DNA of 60,634 nt from Fragilaria crotonensis (GCA_022925895.1 JAKSYS010000367.1:1-60634); one strand, 5' to 3'. Shown: positions 31,156 through 41,479, numbered from the stretch's first letter. Notes: generated by a model from the sequence alone, not told the origin. Translations and numbers: made by a program.

Positions 31156-31734
31156 TTATTGAAGCATCGTTTTATAGCATCCCCACTTTTTGCAATGTTG
31201 AACCGCATTGGCCTTCCTCAAAAAGGAAGGCCCACATGCACAGGAATAGCCAGAATCCAAAGTATCATTCATGCAATATTGTTCAATGGTTCCTGATGCC
31301 TTTGCCTTATCAAAATGCTTCTTGAATGCATGCAAAAGAGATCGGACTGTGGCTATTCTGTTGTCAATGCCATGTTTTTTGAGATGATTGCAAATGGATC
31401 TCTCATCAAACTGAATTGCAACATGTTTACCACATTTGCGACAGCAAAGACCGAACGGTGAGAAGGTGAAGAGTGATTCAGGAATAAACTCGTCAACAGA
31501 ATAGTCGACCAAATCAGCTGAAAATGTGCTGATCTGTGTTTCAATGGTATGTCGTTGTCGCTGGACAAGGGATTGTTCTGACACAGGTAACAATTCTCCT
31601 TTTCGTTTTATAGAGGTGAAGCGAAGCATGGTGGTGAGGACAAGGGTACGTCTTAGATGTGTGAATACGAAAGTGGTGCCTGGGTATGTTTCAAATGCGT
31701 TCAAATTAATGAAGTCTACAGGCGGGAACTCCAT
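31156..31734 (-). CDS. zinc-finger-like family, copy 2 (longest)
   Basis: The 192-codon frame is intact. It has an aromatic N-terminal part (Asn-Ala-Phe pattern shared with copy 3), the block Phe-Thr-Phe-Ser-Pro-Phe-Gly-Leu-Cys-Cys-Arg-Lys-Cys, then His-Leu-Lys-Lys-His-Gly, and near the C-terminus a second Cys-x-Cys with His-Cys-x3-Gly-Cys. Two zinc-binding clusters are plausible. I do not recognise the family; it might be host-encoded or carried by a mobile element. Confidence 0.6.
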   Translation of the reverse strand: MEFPPVDFINLNAFETYPGTTFVFTHLRRTLVLTTMLRFTSIKRKGELLPVSEQSLVQRQRHTIETQISTFSADLVDYSVDEFIPESLFTFSPFGLCCRKCGKHVAIQFDERSICNHLKKHGIDNRIATVRSLLHAFKKHFDKAKASGTIEQYCMNDTLDSGYSCACGPSFLRKANAVQHCKKWGCYKTMLQ

Positions 31735-31859
31735 TGCTCACGATGCACACGTCATTAAGTAAAGTTGGCTCAGGATGTACAAAAAATAACTCAGGATGTG
31801 CAATCACTTAAACAAAATTACTCAGAATGCATCAAGTAAAAATATCCGTACATGAGAAA

Positions 31860-31889
31860 ATTATCTATCTTGAACCCTGCCCCTTAGGG
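31860..31889 (-). promoter_or_regulatory. shared upstream box of zinc-finger-like copy 2
   Basis: It has the pattern of the boxes at 30965 and 35354 and lies 126 bases upstream of the copy 2 methionine. Confidence 0.65.
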
Positions 31890-32442
31890 TTGGCTCTGTT
31901 TGAATGTACTGGATCTTTGGTGATTGCTGATGTATCAATTGACACAAATCAGTTGCATGTTTATTCTGCTGCACAGTATGCTGAAATCGATTCTCTGCAA
32001 TACGGAAACTCCACTCTTGAATAGGATAACTCTGCTCTCGAATACTTAAACTCTTTTCTGGATCACTTGGAATCCACTTCTCTTGGTAACTTGCTGCTTG
32101 AATGTGACTTTGATGCCTTCCTAAAGGTTGGCTCTGCTCTTGTATAGATTGATTCTGAAAGATACTTGGCTCTTGGATCAAAGAACCTGGTGTGCTCTGA
32201 TGAAGTTTGATGAAATAAGAATTGATCACCATGGATGATTGATCGACGCCGTAGAAAATATACCAGATTCTGCCGTAGAAAAATTTCGATTCTGGAAAAT
32301 ACCAGTTATCTTGCAATTCAATCTCCTCCCTCCACTTCTGTTCAATCTTCATTTTCATTGTAGAAACTTCTTCATTGGTGTGTTTGACATGTTTGTACTT
32401 GAATGACTTAACTTGAGAGGGCCTGGGGGCCCTCCCTTTCAT
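31861..32442 (-). CDS. unrecognised 193-codon ORF with Gln/Ser-rich repeats
   Basis: A methionine at 32442 opens a frame to 31861. The second half has imperfect repeats built on Ile-[QR]-Glu-Gln-Ser. It ends inside the shared upstream box of the zinc-finger-like family, so it may belong to the same unit. There is no recognised domain, and composition alone cannot show it is real. Confidence 0.35.
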   Translation of the reverse strand: MKGRAPRPSQVKSFKYKHVKHTNEEVSTMKMKIEQKWREEIELQDNWYFPESKFFYGRIWYIFYGVDQSSMVINSYFIKLHQSTPGSLIQEPSIFQNQSIQEQSQPLGRHQSHIQAASYQEKWIPSDPEKSLSIREQSYPIQEWSFRIAENRFQHTVQQNKHATDLCQLIHQQSPKIQYIQTEPTLRGRVQDR

Positions 32443-32465
32443 GGTTGATGTTGTGCTCCTATTTG

Positions 32466-32482
32466 TCGTAGATTCCGTACTA
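32466..32482. repeat. TSD of LINE-D, left copy
   Basis: TCGTAGATTCCGTACTA is repeated at 34407-34423. Confidence 0.93.
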
Positions 32483-32510
32483 AAAAAAAAAAAACCAAAC
32501 CTCTATTTTA

Positions 32511-32552
32511 CGTGCTGCCGCTTCTTTCTTGCATAAAAGTTCGACCCGCACG
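32511..32552 (-). other. LINE-D 3'-UTR hairpin module
   Basis: On the minus strand box 1 is CGTGCGGGTCGA, the stem CTTT/AAAG, and box 2 GCGGCAGCACG, followed by an 18-base tract and the T-run. Confidence 0.82.
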
Positions 32553-32614
32553 ACTGAACATACCTCGCTCGAGAAGCACGTCCAGTAGCCTTTCTCATTA
32601 CTCCACAATGATCC

Positions 32615-33160
32615 CTACCGTTGGGGCGCGAAGTATGTCCTTATCGATCGTACGCCAGCGATGGCCGTATTTTTAACACGCTTCATACTTTCTTTAAAAA
32701 CCGGTGCGTTCACCGTCAGCCAATTCTGTGTGACCCAAGTCGGCCGCTGCAGCTGATCCTGTATATCTCGGCATAATAATTCCTGCACCCTTGGCTCGTA
32801 GTGATTTCTGGTTATCATAAGCCGCGCGAAGTTCCTGTTCAACCTCTTTTCTTTTGCCAAATTTTGAGCGGCTTGATTGCATCCATGTAGCTCTTCGTTT
32901 CGTACTTTCCACAATTGCATCCATTTTTTCCATATGTGTGATATCATCTTCGTTTGCCACTTTTCGCCACTACGTTTATCGTTCTTCCTGTGCTGACTCT
33001 CTCTTGCATAGTAATCATCTTGCACTCTACTCCATTCAGTCCCGAACCTCCTGTTGAATAGCTGCCTCCAACCTATAGCATTCTGTTGTTGGATCACCGT
33101 ACGTACGTCGGGATGAAATTCGTTTTCATTGAGGACCAAATCATCGTCTTCGGTCAGCAT
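32615..33160 (-). pseudogene. LINE-D ORF2 C-terminal domain
   Basis: The 181-codon frame carries Ile-Gly-Trp, a Trp-Lys-Val-Arg-Asn-Glu-Glu-Leu-His-Gly block, and a C-terminus of Ser-Ile-Arg-Thr-Tyr-Phe plus four residues. It matches LINE-B and LINE-C closely. Confidence 0.87.
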
Positions 33161-33207
33161 CCATTCTCCGATTGCCTCTCAATAAATGTCTTAGCGGTCG
33201 ATACGTA

Positions 33208-33684
33208 TCAACTTTGTGTGAAAACCTCGATCGAGGACATAAATTTTGCTCTCCAGAGCTCTCGACTTTCTGCTGTGCATCGAATTATGTGATCTCGGTC
33301 TTCTCGTGGACCTTTGACACCCAGGACATAGTCGCCTCCCGTTGTCCTGGCGATTGAGATTCTTAAGAGTTGGCAGGCACTCGTGGACCATTTTGTGAGT
33401 TGAAGTCGATGTTTAATATGTTTGCGCATTGATTTACCGTGAGCACTCCAGTTGATCATCTGCATGGTGCTTTCGTCGAAATTGTTCTTCGTTTGGATGT
33501 ATTGTTTCAATGGTTCACTTGTTGCTCGTCGACGGATATCGGGTCCATATTTCGCCGTTCTCGTTCCTTCTGGATAAACTAGATAAGCTCCGGTGTGCTT
33601 AGTCATCAAAGCATATGGTCGAGCCTGACCGTATTTCTCCTGATACTCGTGCCATATCATCCGCGTCCACGTTGAGTTGAGCAT
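33208..33684 (-). pseudogene. LINE-D ORF2: segment from RNase H to zinc finger
   Basis: It continues after the last RNase H motif with an Ile-Asn-Trp-Ser-Ala-His-Gly block shared with LINE-A and B. A neighbouring frame (33191-33391) reads the His-Glu-Cys-Leu-Pro-Thr-Leu and Cys-Pro-Gly-Cys start of the zinc finger, so a slip lies near 33400. Confidence 0.78.
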
Positions 33685-34406
33685 ACAAATCGAGTCGGCT
33701 ATAATGGCGTTCGCGATCTTGATGGCCTTTCACGTACATTAACTTGACCATTGGTAATTGGAGAAGTGATTCTCTAATCTCTTTCAAGAGGTCCCATTCT
33801 GGAATCATCGGATTTAGCGGTGTGATATCGGTGGGGAGAGTGGTCGGAGTAGCAGCTGCTGGACCGCTGTTTTATCTCGACCAAAGAGCGTGTCGAGCAT
33901 ACTCTGACTATCTGTCGCAATCGTCCCTGTCCATGGACCGTCCATCGCTGTAAACTCTGCAAGCCTGATAAGGAACCTCAGTATCGACAACATTCCACTG
34001 CACTCAGCCCGGTACGAATCCATTACACTTCCTCGCGATGGACCCATTCCTTTGCCGCTCTTTCCCGTTAGTGTTGCTCAATGTCCATCCGAATGCTCCG
34101 TCTGTGCCGAACTTTTCTGACCCATCGCTCCCTGCAGCAAAGGATTCTTGTAGTTCGAGGCATATAGTATACGGGTCCACCAAAAGTTCTGTGTGTTCTA
34201 ACAGATCGATTTCCCACGCTTCCAGAGTGTGAATATAATCCTTGAATGTTGCAATTGGTTGCTGCTGGCGTTGTATAACGGCCGTCCGATGAACTAAACG
34301 CCAGTGCGCGTTGCCGCTCGCCTCGATTTCTACCGGAACCGCGTTGGCAGGAATGTCCTGTAACTTGATCGTTCTCCTCCCTAACTCAAAAATCTGCGAT
34401 CGACCT
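33599..34406 (-). pseudogene. LINE-D ORF2: linker end and RNase H in three frames
   Basis: Reading from 34406 down, the linker ends with a Leu-Glu-Ser-Trp-Glu-Ile-Asp-Leu-Leu block. Gly-Ser-Asp-Gly-Ser follows near 34115, Tyr-Arg-Ala-Glu near 34010, Ala-Thr-Asp-Ser-Gln-Ser near 33915, Lys-Gly-His-Gln-Asp near 33725 and Asn-Val-Asp-Ala-Asp near 33675. All RNase H acids are visible, but the frame is broken near 34048 and 33810. Confidence 0.82.
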
Positions 34407-34423
34407 TCGTAGATTCCGTACTA
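34407..34423. repeat. TSD of LINE-D, right copy
   Basis: TCGTAGATTCCGTACTA matches 32466-32482 at all 17 bases. Confidence 0.93.
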
Positions 34424-34859
34424 GATTTCACGTAGGACTTTGTATGGACTTACTACTTTCTACCCTGGGAAGATTCTGCTCTCCCAACTTCTCAAGTTTG
34501 TCCTTCAACACTATACTAAGTTAGGAATCTACAAAGATGTATTGTTGCTAGTCTACTTCTGCTAGTACTTGCTGGTGTCTAGATTGCTTGAATGTTTCCC
34601 AGGGGCGGTAGATGCAATCGGCCGACAAAACATTTGCTGAACACATCATCATCATCGTCGCTAAAACATTTGAAGGTTGCAAGGAGTCAAATGGATCCAA
34701 ACCATCGAATCGAATGGCTCAAACACTGCAATCCAGTGAGTCGAACGGGAAGGATCATGCGTACGAAATGAGCTATTTTCATTGATTTATGCGTACATGT
34801 AGAGCATCAAATTCGATTTAGCGCATCGAAATGGCAGAAAGGCCCTACCGGTGGGGATT
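34424..34859. other. non-coding stretch
   Basis: I see no gene, repeat or element signal here. Confidence 0.45.
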
Positions 34860-35255
34860 TTCGGACCTTTTTGGAGCTATTCGATGGTGGACACTCTCTT
34901 GTCCATTCCATGTTTTTTACATGCTCACGGATGCATCTCTTCAATCTGAATCAAAGGGTTGATTATACACTCGCTCCTGACAGCAAAGGCCAAATGGAGA
35001 GAATGTGAACAGCTCTGAAATTGGTAGTAATGGTTCAGGCACCTTCCTTTTTCTTGTTGTTGCAGCAGGAAGCACAAGGACAAGATGAGTGCTGTTAAGC
35101 ACAACTCTGAGAATGGTGTGTGATGGATGTTTAAATGCATTGAAGTCTACTGTGATAAACTTGGTTGCCGTGAAGTTCATTTTCACACAAGTTAACATAC
35201 CAAGGAAGTTGTAGAAAGCTCTGTAACACCCAATTTGAAAGTTGTTAAATAACAA
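34860..35255 (-). pseudogene. zinc-finger-like family, copy 3
   Basis: The frame from 35255 (34941-35255) shows Phe-Asn-Ala-Phe, a hydrophobic stretch, then Ile-Ser-Glu-Leu-Phe-Thr-Phe-Ser-Pro-Phe-Gly-Leu-Cys-Cys. After a slip the neighbouring frame gives Ala-Cys-Lys-Lys-His-Gly-Met-Asp with stops. It is a degraded copy of 31156-31734. Confidence 0.6.
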
Positions 35256-35353
35256 GGTACCACCGGACCTCTGAAATCCACACCAACCGTAAAATCCTTA
35301 AGTAAAAATCCACCCACCGTATCAAGTAAAAAAATATATATACTTGAGGACAT

Positions 35354-35383
35354 TTTATCTATTTTGAACCCCGCCCCCTTAGG
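35354..35383 (-). promoter_or_regulatory. shared upstream box of zinc-finger-like copy 3
   Basis: TTTATCTATTTTGAACCC plus a CGCCCCCTTAGG core, 99 bases upstream of the copy 3 methionine. An ATCAAGTAAAAA stretch precedes it, as in the other copies. Confidence 0.65.
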
Positions 35384-35934
35384 AATAGAGTTGCCGGTCT
35401 CCATAACCAGGATTTGTAGAGTAGAAATTGCATTTCGGAAACAACAATCATGGTATCATGGCCCATCCATCCAATGAGACCAAAATTTGTTCAATTGGAG
35501 GAGGAGGCTTGAACTGTTATGTCATACCACCGTACTATGTCATAGAGTCACAATGTATAGTCATGCATAGTCATATCATACGTGCTCCAAGCCTGTTCAC
35601 TTCCATACAAAATGATTAGGACTACTTTTAGTACTCAAATTTCTGGAGAGACAAGAACGAATCTTAACCAAAAACGGTACCAAATTCTAAACTCTTACGC
35701 CGGCATCACAAAAGTGATCATCAATGCACAAAGCTCGATAACACTGACGTTTAAGCTGACTCTGATTGGCGCAAGTGGTTTATATGCGCATTGATCGGGC
35801 AAATCTGCCAAAATCAGCTAGTCATCTTTCATTTTATCCATTCCGATCTCAAACTTGTCCTCCTGCGCTTTGCCTCGCTACCTTCCTCCGTCCCCATCCT
35901 TTCATTCATAGAAACGCACTATTGTGTCAATTTC
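35384..35934. other. non-coding stretch downstream of the LRR pseudogene
   Basis: I see no convincing gene or repeat here. Confidence 0.45.
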
Positions 35935-37357
35935 TTAGCCACAGGAAGAACGGGAATAATAATCCACGCAACAACCTGAAGTACATGTGATTTCACCACA
36001 GTCGATGTAGATAGACCTGTTGAGAGAAGGAGGAACAGAGGGATGACGGAATTGTCCCTTCAACTCATTGTCGGAGAGAATCAACACCTCAAGTTTGTTA
36101 AGAGCCCGATCTCACTTTGAATTGTGGAATTCAACGCATTGTCTTGGAAATCCAAAGCCGTCAACCTTGTCAATTGTCCGATCGCACGTGGTATTGACGT
36201 CAATCTATTGTCGAAGAACCACAGCCCTGCCAATGTGTCAAGAGTCCGATCTCACTTGGAATTATGGAATTCAAATCAAGTTGCTTCAAATGCAAATACG
36301 TCAACTGTGTCAATAGTCCGATCTCACTTGAATTGTCGAAGTCAACGATTTGCTGTAGAACGACAAATACCTCAACTGTGTCAAGAGTCCAATCTCACTT
36401 GGAATTGTGGAACCGTTCGTTGTGTCGCCTGTATTGTAAGGGTCAAACTTTACTTTCGATCGACACTCCGTCATGTCTGAAATGGAAAGAAAGTTGCATG
36501 CAATTTGTTCCGACGTCAAAGTGGAAGGTTTCAAGGTGGACGGCGCCTTAGTCATTGGAACCGAGGTGGGTGGCGCCCCTGTCATCGGAACCGAGGTAGG
36601 AGGCGTCAATGACGAACTGCTAGCTGCCGATGGTGATCGAACGAAAATCATAGCCAATATAATCACCGCAAAGACAAGACAACACACAAAGAACGCAAGG
36701 CCGACAGAAATCCATCGAAGACGGTACCACTTCATCATTCTGACGTATTGGGCTTCGGGCAACCATTACCGTTCCGTCTTCGCTTCCATCATGAACCTGT
36801 CGGGCTTCAACAGCATATGCCACTTCCAGTATCCATGCGACTGTCGATGGCACTGAATATGCTCTTGCGGGGTTTGCCACCTCTTCTTGTTTGGATTCTT
36901 CATTTACAAACTCTCTCGTGGAAGCATACAAATTACTCGGAGACCTCAATGTTCGACTTGTTGGTGTGTTGCGAGATGATCGTACGGGAAATGCTCCGGG
37001 AGGGACATTGTGATTGTGAGGAATGCGTGCAGCCACAACTGGAGGCCATTCCAACGAGTCTTCCATTCCCAACCGGGGTACATGCATTGTTTCTCCCGGT
37101 TGTGCATGCTCCAATTTTTTTTGACCACTAACACTTCCAACATAAGCAACGTCACGACCATCATCTTTGTACACCTGCTTTGACGCAGGTGGTAACTGCA
37201 TCGAAGCGTAGAGAGAGCAACCAGAAGCTCCCGACGACATGGAAATACTTGGCAAATCACACGATAATTCTTCTGCGAAGTCATCCTTGTCGATGTCATA
37301 CCCTGAAGAACCCTTGGCAACGACGTCAACATGGTCGGCAATGCCGCGATTCTCCAT
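35935..37357 (-). pseudogene. LRR receptor-like protein, broken
   Basis: From the Met at 37357 the protein has an acidic, disordered N-terminal part of about 200 residues. A different frame (36310-36762) gives a strong transmembrane segment (about nt 36640-36710), a Ser/Thr/Pro-rich stalk and leucine-rich repeats of about 23 residues built on Ile-Pro-Ser-Glu-Ile-Gly-Leu-Leu-Thr. About five repeats can be followed to 36060 through more frameshifts. The C-terminus reads Ile-Asp-Cys-Gly-Glu-Ile-Thr-Cys plus a Cys pair, ending in a TAA at 35935-35937. One break is a single missing base in a repeat near 36329. The architecture suggests a membrane receptor with an extracellular LRR domain and no kinase. 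Confidence 0.78.
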
Positions 37358-37616
37358 CAGATACGAGATTTCTTTGGTGGTGCTAGTGGAGTATTGGAGG
37401 ACTGGATTAGAACAGTGTGCACTTGTTGCGATTCCGATTAGTCTCCAATGTTTTTATCAGATCAGTTTCGAGTATGCCCAGCACTCCGAGTATGCACTCA
37501 CTTTACAACTCCTACTGTCTCGTCGCCGACAAGTAAATGGAACAACGAGGTCAATAATATCGACTCTTTCGGTCCCCAACAGCGCGCGGGTGTACTCGCA
37601 GCCTCGTATTTCTCAA

Positions 37617-37635
37617 TACATATCTTTATGCAATA
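37617..37635. repeat. TSD of LINE-E, left copy
   Basis: TACATATCTTTATGCAATA recurs at 48992-49010. Confidence 0.94.
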
Positions 37636-37661
37636 AAAAAAAAACCAGAAACCTAATTTAC

Positions 37662-37705
37662 CGTGCTGCCGCTGTACCCACATACTGGGATACTCGACTC
37701 ACACG
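37662..37705 (-). other. LINE-E 3'-UTR hairpin module
   Basis: On the minus strand box 1 is CGTGTGAGTCGA and box 2 GCGGCAGCACG. The stem GTA-CCCA/TGGG-TAC, with one bulged T, is the longest of the set after LINE-B. Confidence 0.84.
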
Positions 37706-37726
37706 GATGACCATCACCCTGGGTGG

Positions 37727-37914
37727 TGTTAATATCACATGTGGCGTATTGGTATATGGGCATCGGTACGACAATATGATTATTGGACAGTAGTACGAAC
37801 GACAGTATAAACTACGGAGGTCAGGAAAGGTGCACACATTCCAGTGATTGGTCGGTTTAACTATAGATATCTTTGACATGCTTATCAATATTTGATCATC
37901 ACGTGGAATTAACA
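37727..37914 (+). repeat. Copia-3 5' LTR, 188 bp
   Basis: TGTTAATATC to GGAATTAACA; no difference from the 3' LTR was seen. Confidence 0.95.
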
Positions 37915-37927
37915 GTTTATCAGGCCC
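37915..37927 (+). other. Copia-3 primer-binding-site-like sequence
   Basis: GTTTATCAGGCCC follows the LTR directly and differs from the Copia-1 and -2 sites at one base. Confidence 0.7.
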
Positions 37928-38217
37928 AACAGCTCAATGGATAAAGATGGCGCTATCTGGTCGTTTGTGATTGAAGAACTACGACCGATTGGTCCATCAT
38001 GGTCAATATGATGGATCCGATCTTGAGCAGGATTGTTGAGATTTGATTCAGACGAGTAAAGTAACTCGAAAGGACTCGATTGCCTATCATATGCCCCACT
38101 AATTTTTGGGCATCATATAAGGCATATATCGAATACACCAATAACAGCCAATAAGAAACCGGCTTGAGGTGACTCTTCTTCTAAGAATGCTTTTGCGCTA
38201 TTTGACCACTAACCACA

Positions 38218-39614
38218 ATGGAGAATGCCCTCGAGCTCTGTGGCTTCAATGCCCAAACCATCCGATACCTTATAAGCCAAGGATTTAACTCACCAGACGA
38301 CTTGTTGCTTGCAACAGAGTCGGAGTTGAACTCGATGGCGACTTCGGTCGCGAGGAATCCACCTAGGAACATGGCCCAAATCAACATGCCATTCATGGCG
38401 TTAAAGAATTTGAAGGGACTTCGTTTCTGGGCAGATGAAAGGAAGCGCACCGGACTTGATGCAGACGCTGATGACTTCACAGGTGAAGACGTCGCGATCT
38501 TCACGGCAAAATGTCAGGAGTACAATGAGCTTAAAGACGCCGCCAAGGATGAGGATGCATCGAAGCCGGACGCTTTGAAAAAGCTTACCGGGTGGGCTCT
38601 CTGGAACGAATCGTTCCAGAACTACCTCCGTCAGATCGTGGGTGCCGCAAAGATCCCTCTTATCTACTTGGCTAGAAATGAGAGAGATAATCCAGATGAA
38701 CCCCTGATTCCCGCAAACTTCGGTACACCAACCGAATACCTTATTGAGGCGACTATTTTCCGGGGGGAGGCATTACGACATCGATAACCCCCGATTCTAT
38801 CGCGAGTTAAAGTCGTTTACTGTTAACGGTGAGGGATGGTCGTACATTAAGAAATTCGAGAGGTCTCAAGATGGGAGGAGGGCGTACTTGGCTTTAAAGA
38901 CACAGTGCGAGGGAACGGCATCAAAGATTACGCGCAAGAACAAAGCGTATGCGTCAATCTCCAACGCCGTTTACTCGGGTTCACGTCGCCAATACAAATT
39001 CCAGGACTTCATCAATACCCATCAGACAGCTCATAACGAGATTCTTGATTGCGATCCCTCAGAGGCCGTCCCGGAATCTAAAAAGGTTGCAGATTTCTTA
39101 AAGGGTATTACCGATCCAAAATTGGAATCGGCCGTTTCGGTTGTGCTGGGCGATGTGAAGCTGTTGAATGACTTTCAGCTCTGTCAGCAGTACTTATCCA
39201 CGACAGTCGAAAATCGAGCTACCCTTGAGAAGAGTAAGGAGCGGAACATCTCTGGATTGAAGAGCGGCGGAGAAAAATCCGACCAGAAGGGAAAAGGAGG
39301 GAAACTTCCAAAGAACTTTAAGTTGGAGAACAAGTGGTATCCCCCCGAAGATCTATCGCCTCCTCACCCAAGAGCAGCAAGATCAGCTCAGAACATGGAA
39401 TAAGGATAAGGACGGCAAGAAATCGAAGGGGAAGAAGAGGTCAGTGGCAGCCCTTAAGAAGCAGATTAAAGATGTGCTAAAGGAGGTGGATAAGAAAAAG
39501 GAGAAGGACGAGAGTGACGAGGACGAAGACGATTCGAGCGCTGACGACGCTGCCGGAAAAGAATTCGGCCGCGGTGCGCACAATAAGAAGAAGGCGAAGA
39601 AGGACAGTGCCTGA
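38218..39614 (+). pseudogene. gag: Copia-3 Gag in three frames
   Basis: The ATG at 38218 opens 38218-38787. The protein shifts frame at the G6 run near 38762 to 38765-39340, and again at the C6 run near 39343 to about 39345-39614. The Glu-Leu-Cys-Gly-Phe-Asn-Ala start and the capsid-like middle match Copia-1 Gag. The tail is Lys-rich and ends Gly-Lys-Glu-Phe-Gly-Arg-Gly-Ala-His before TGA at 39612-39614. Both slips lie in homopolymers, so the real gene may be whole. Confidence 0.85.
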
Positions 39615-39632
39615 CATGAACACACTGTCGCG

Positions 39633-40560
39633 ATGGTATCAAGGGCTGTGTATGCCGTAGACTATGACGCGATCACTAAAGGCGACCATCGCGCGGGAAG
39701 GTGTGAAATGGATTCTCACGCCGACACATGCGTCGCTGGAGGCAACTGCGTCGTCTTGGAATACTCGGGGCGAAACGCGACGGTTGAAGCGTACTCGCCT
39801 GATTACCCATCAAAGACGGTACCAATCGCAACAGTGGCAACGGCATATGACTGTCCAACTTCTAACGCCACATTTGTTCTGATTATCAATGAGGCACTTT
39901 TCTTCGGTGAATCACTAAGCTTCTCCTCCTCTCCGAACCAATTACGAGACAATGATGTGCATGTCGACGAACGACATAGACAGTATGCCCCCGACTCGAT
40001 CTTCGGTCTTCATGTACCCTCTGAGCCCTTGACCATTCCTTTTGACCTCGAAGGCGTTATTGCTGGTTTTACCACGCGACTGCCGACACAAGCCGAACTC
40101 GACGATGTCGCACTCCATGTCGAACTGACGTCTGACGTCGAATGGATTCCTAGTAACTTCGCGCTCTCGCTCGTGGAGGAGGATTCCAAGACGGACGATT
40201 CTACAATTTCAACTTTACGAGCTCGGCGCTTAAAAGTCCTCAGATCCAAGTCCGATAAACATAGAATCAAAAGTTGCATAAGAACCCTCGAAGCTACACA
40301 ATCTTTGTTTGAGATCGAGACCGCGAACGAAGTCGGAACGCTCGACAACGACCCTATACTGAGACGTGTCGCCGCACTGACAACGTACGAAGCGGATACA
40401 AAGGTGTATGCAATTCGAACCGGTGATGTGACTTCGGAAGTGACACCCGAGAATGTCGCCAAGCGATGGTTGGTTGGGATCGAGACAGCGAAGAAAACCC
40501 TTAATGTGACGACACAAAAAAGGGGTTCGATCCATACCAAACCCAGCAACGCGGCGATTC
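39633..40560 (+). pseudogene. pol: Copia-3 Pol: protease
   Basis: Pol is in the same frame as the Gag end, with one TGA (39612) and 18 bases before its ATG. The active site Met-Asp-Ser-His-Ala-Asp-Thr-Cys-Val-Ala-Gly (about 39708-39740) again has His in place of Gly. A Thr-Val-Ala-Thr strand and Pro-Asn-Gln-Leu follow. The frame leaves homology at an A6/G4 run near 40515. Confidence 0.88.
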
Positions 40561-41479
40561 AAAACGCAAATGGCGCACCTACGCTATCCGCGAATGGGTG
40601 GGATGTTTTATGCGGACATAATGGAGCCCAAGGTGCTTTCTCTGGAGTCCCAAAGGTACGCCCACGTGATTGGAAACGGCCGTGGATTCGCGAAGGTATA
40701 CCCGATGGAGAGGAAGAACGAATCAATTTATGCGCTCGACGATTTCGTTAAAAAGGTTGGAATTCCTGAGACATTGCTTTGCGACAACGACACGACAATG
40801 GAGGGGGTGGCGGGAATGGAAGAAACGGATCCGGAAATACTCAATCGATCCGAAGTATACCGAACCCCATTCGCCATTCCAGAACAAGGCTGAGTTGGAC
40901 ATAAGGGAATTAAAAAGGATGGTACGGAGGTTACAGGATAAAATGAAATCGCCGAGGCGGCTTTGGAACTATTTGGTGAACTTATGCGCGAGGATCCGAT
41001 CCTTTGTTGCTGGTTCACATCCGGACCTGAATGGCAGGAGCGCCTTTGAACAGGTACACGGTTGGACGCCAGACATCTCTCTGTACATCATGCACGGCTG
41101 GTATGAAGTCGTGGCTTTTCTTGATAGCGACAACGAGAGGAAATTGGCATGCTGGCTTGGGCCAGCAGAAGACTATGGCGGAGGGGACGCCGTGTTCCTC
41201 CTTCCAAAATCTGCCAAACCTATCGTGAGAAGTACAGTTTGGTCCCTGACCCCGGAAGAGAAGGCCGACATGCGAGAGGATATCGAGGAGTTGCTGAAGT
41301 CGATTGACGAAAAGATCGGAAACGATCGGACTAACGACGAGGTGTTTGCGGAGCTAGGTAATGATGTGCTCCCACAAGTTGAGATACTCGGGGATGTGAA
41401 TGACGCTGACGAACATGAGGCTGCAAAGCTTCGGGCCGACGCTGATGAATACACACCGAGGCTTTCGATAAATACTTGA
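40520..41479 (+). pseudogene. pol: Copia-3 Pol: integrase in two frames
   Basis: The first frame (to about 40830) gives Tyr-Ala-Asp-Ile-Met and Cys-Asn/Asp-Asn-Asp-Thr with the first two catalytic Asp residues (about 40611 and 40783). The second (to 41479) gives Ala-Glu-Leu-Asp-Ile-Arg-Glu-Leu-Lys with the catalytic Glu (about 40893), then Ser-Pro-Arg-Arg-Leu-Trp and the C-terminal domain ending in acidic repeats. Confidence 0.85.

Larger units (their letters stand above)
32483..34406 (-). mobile_element. LINE-D, 5'-truncated LINE with 17-bp TSD
   Basis: The 1.9-kb minus-strand insertion begins in the linker before RNase H (at 34406) and ends in a 3' T-run seen as an A-run at 32483-32494. 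It shares the hairpin module and protein blocks with LINEs A, B, C and E. The coding part has at least four frame breaks. Confidence 0.93.

Noticed and set aside
36473-37131. Plus-strand ORFs in the LRR region
   Set aside because: Antisense to a gene with a membrane span, LRRs and a Cys-rich end on the minus strand.
37627-37722. Solo LINE 3' UTR fragment
   Set aside because: The 19-bp TSD and the Copia-3 boundaries show that it is the end of LINE-E.
40010-40549. Minus-strand 179-codon ORF in Copia-3
   Set aside because: Antisense to the protease region; Ser/Val-rich shadow.
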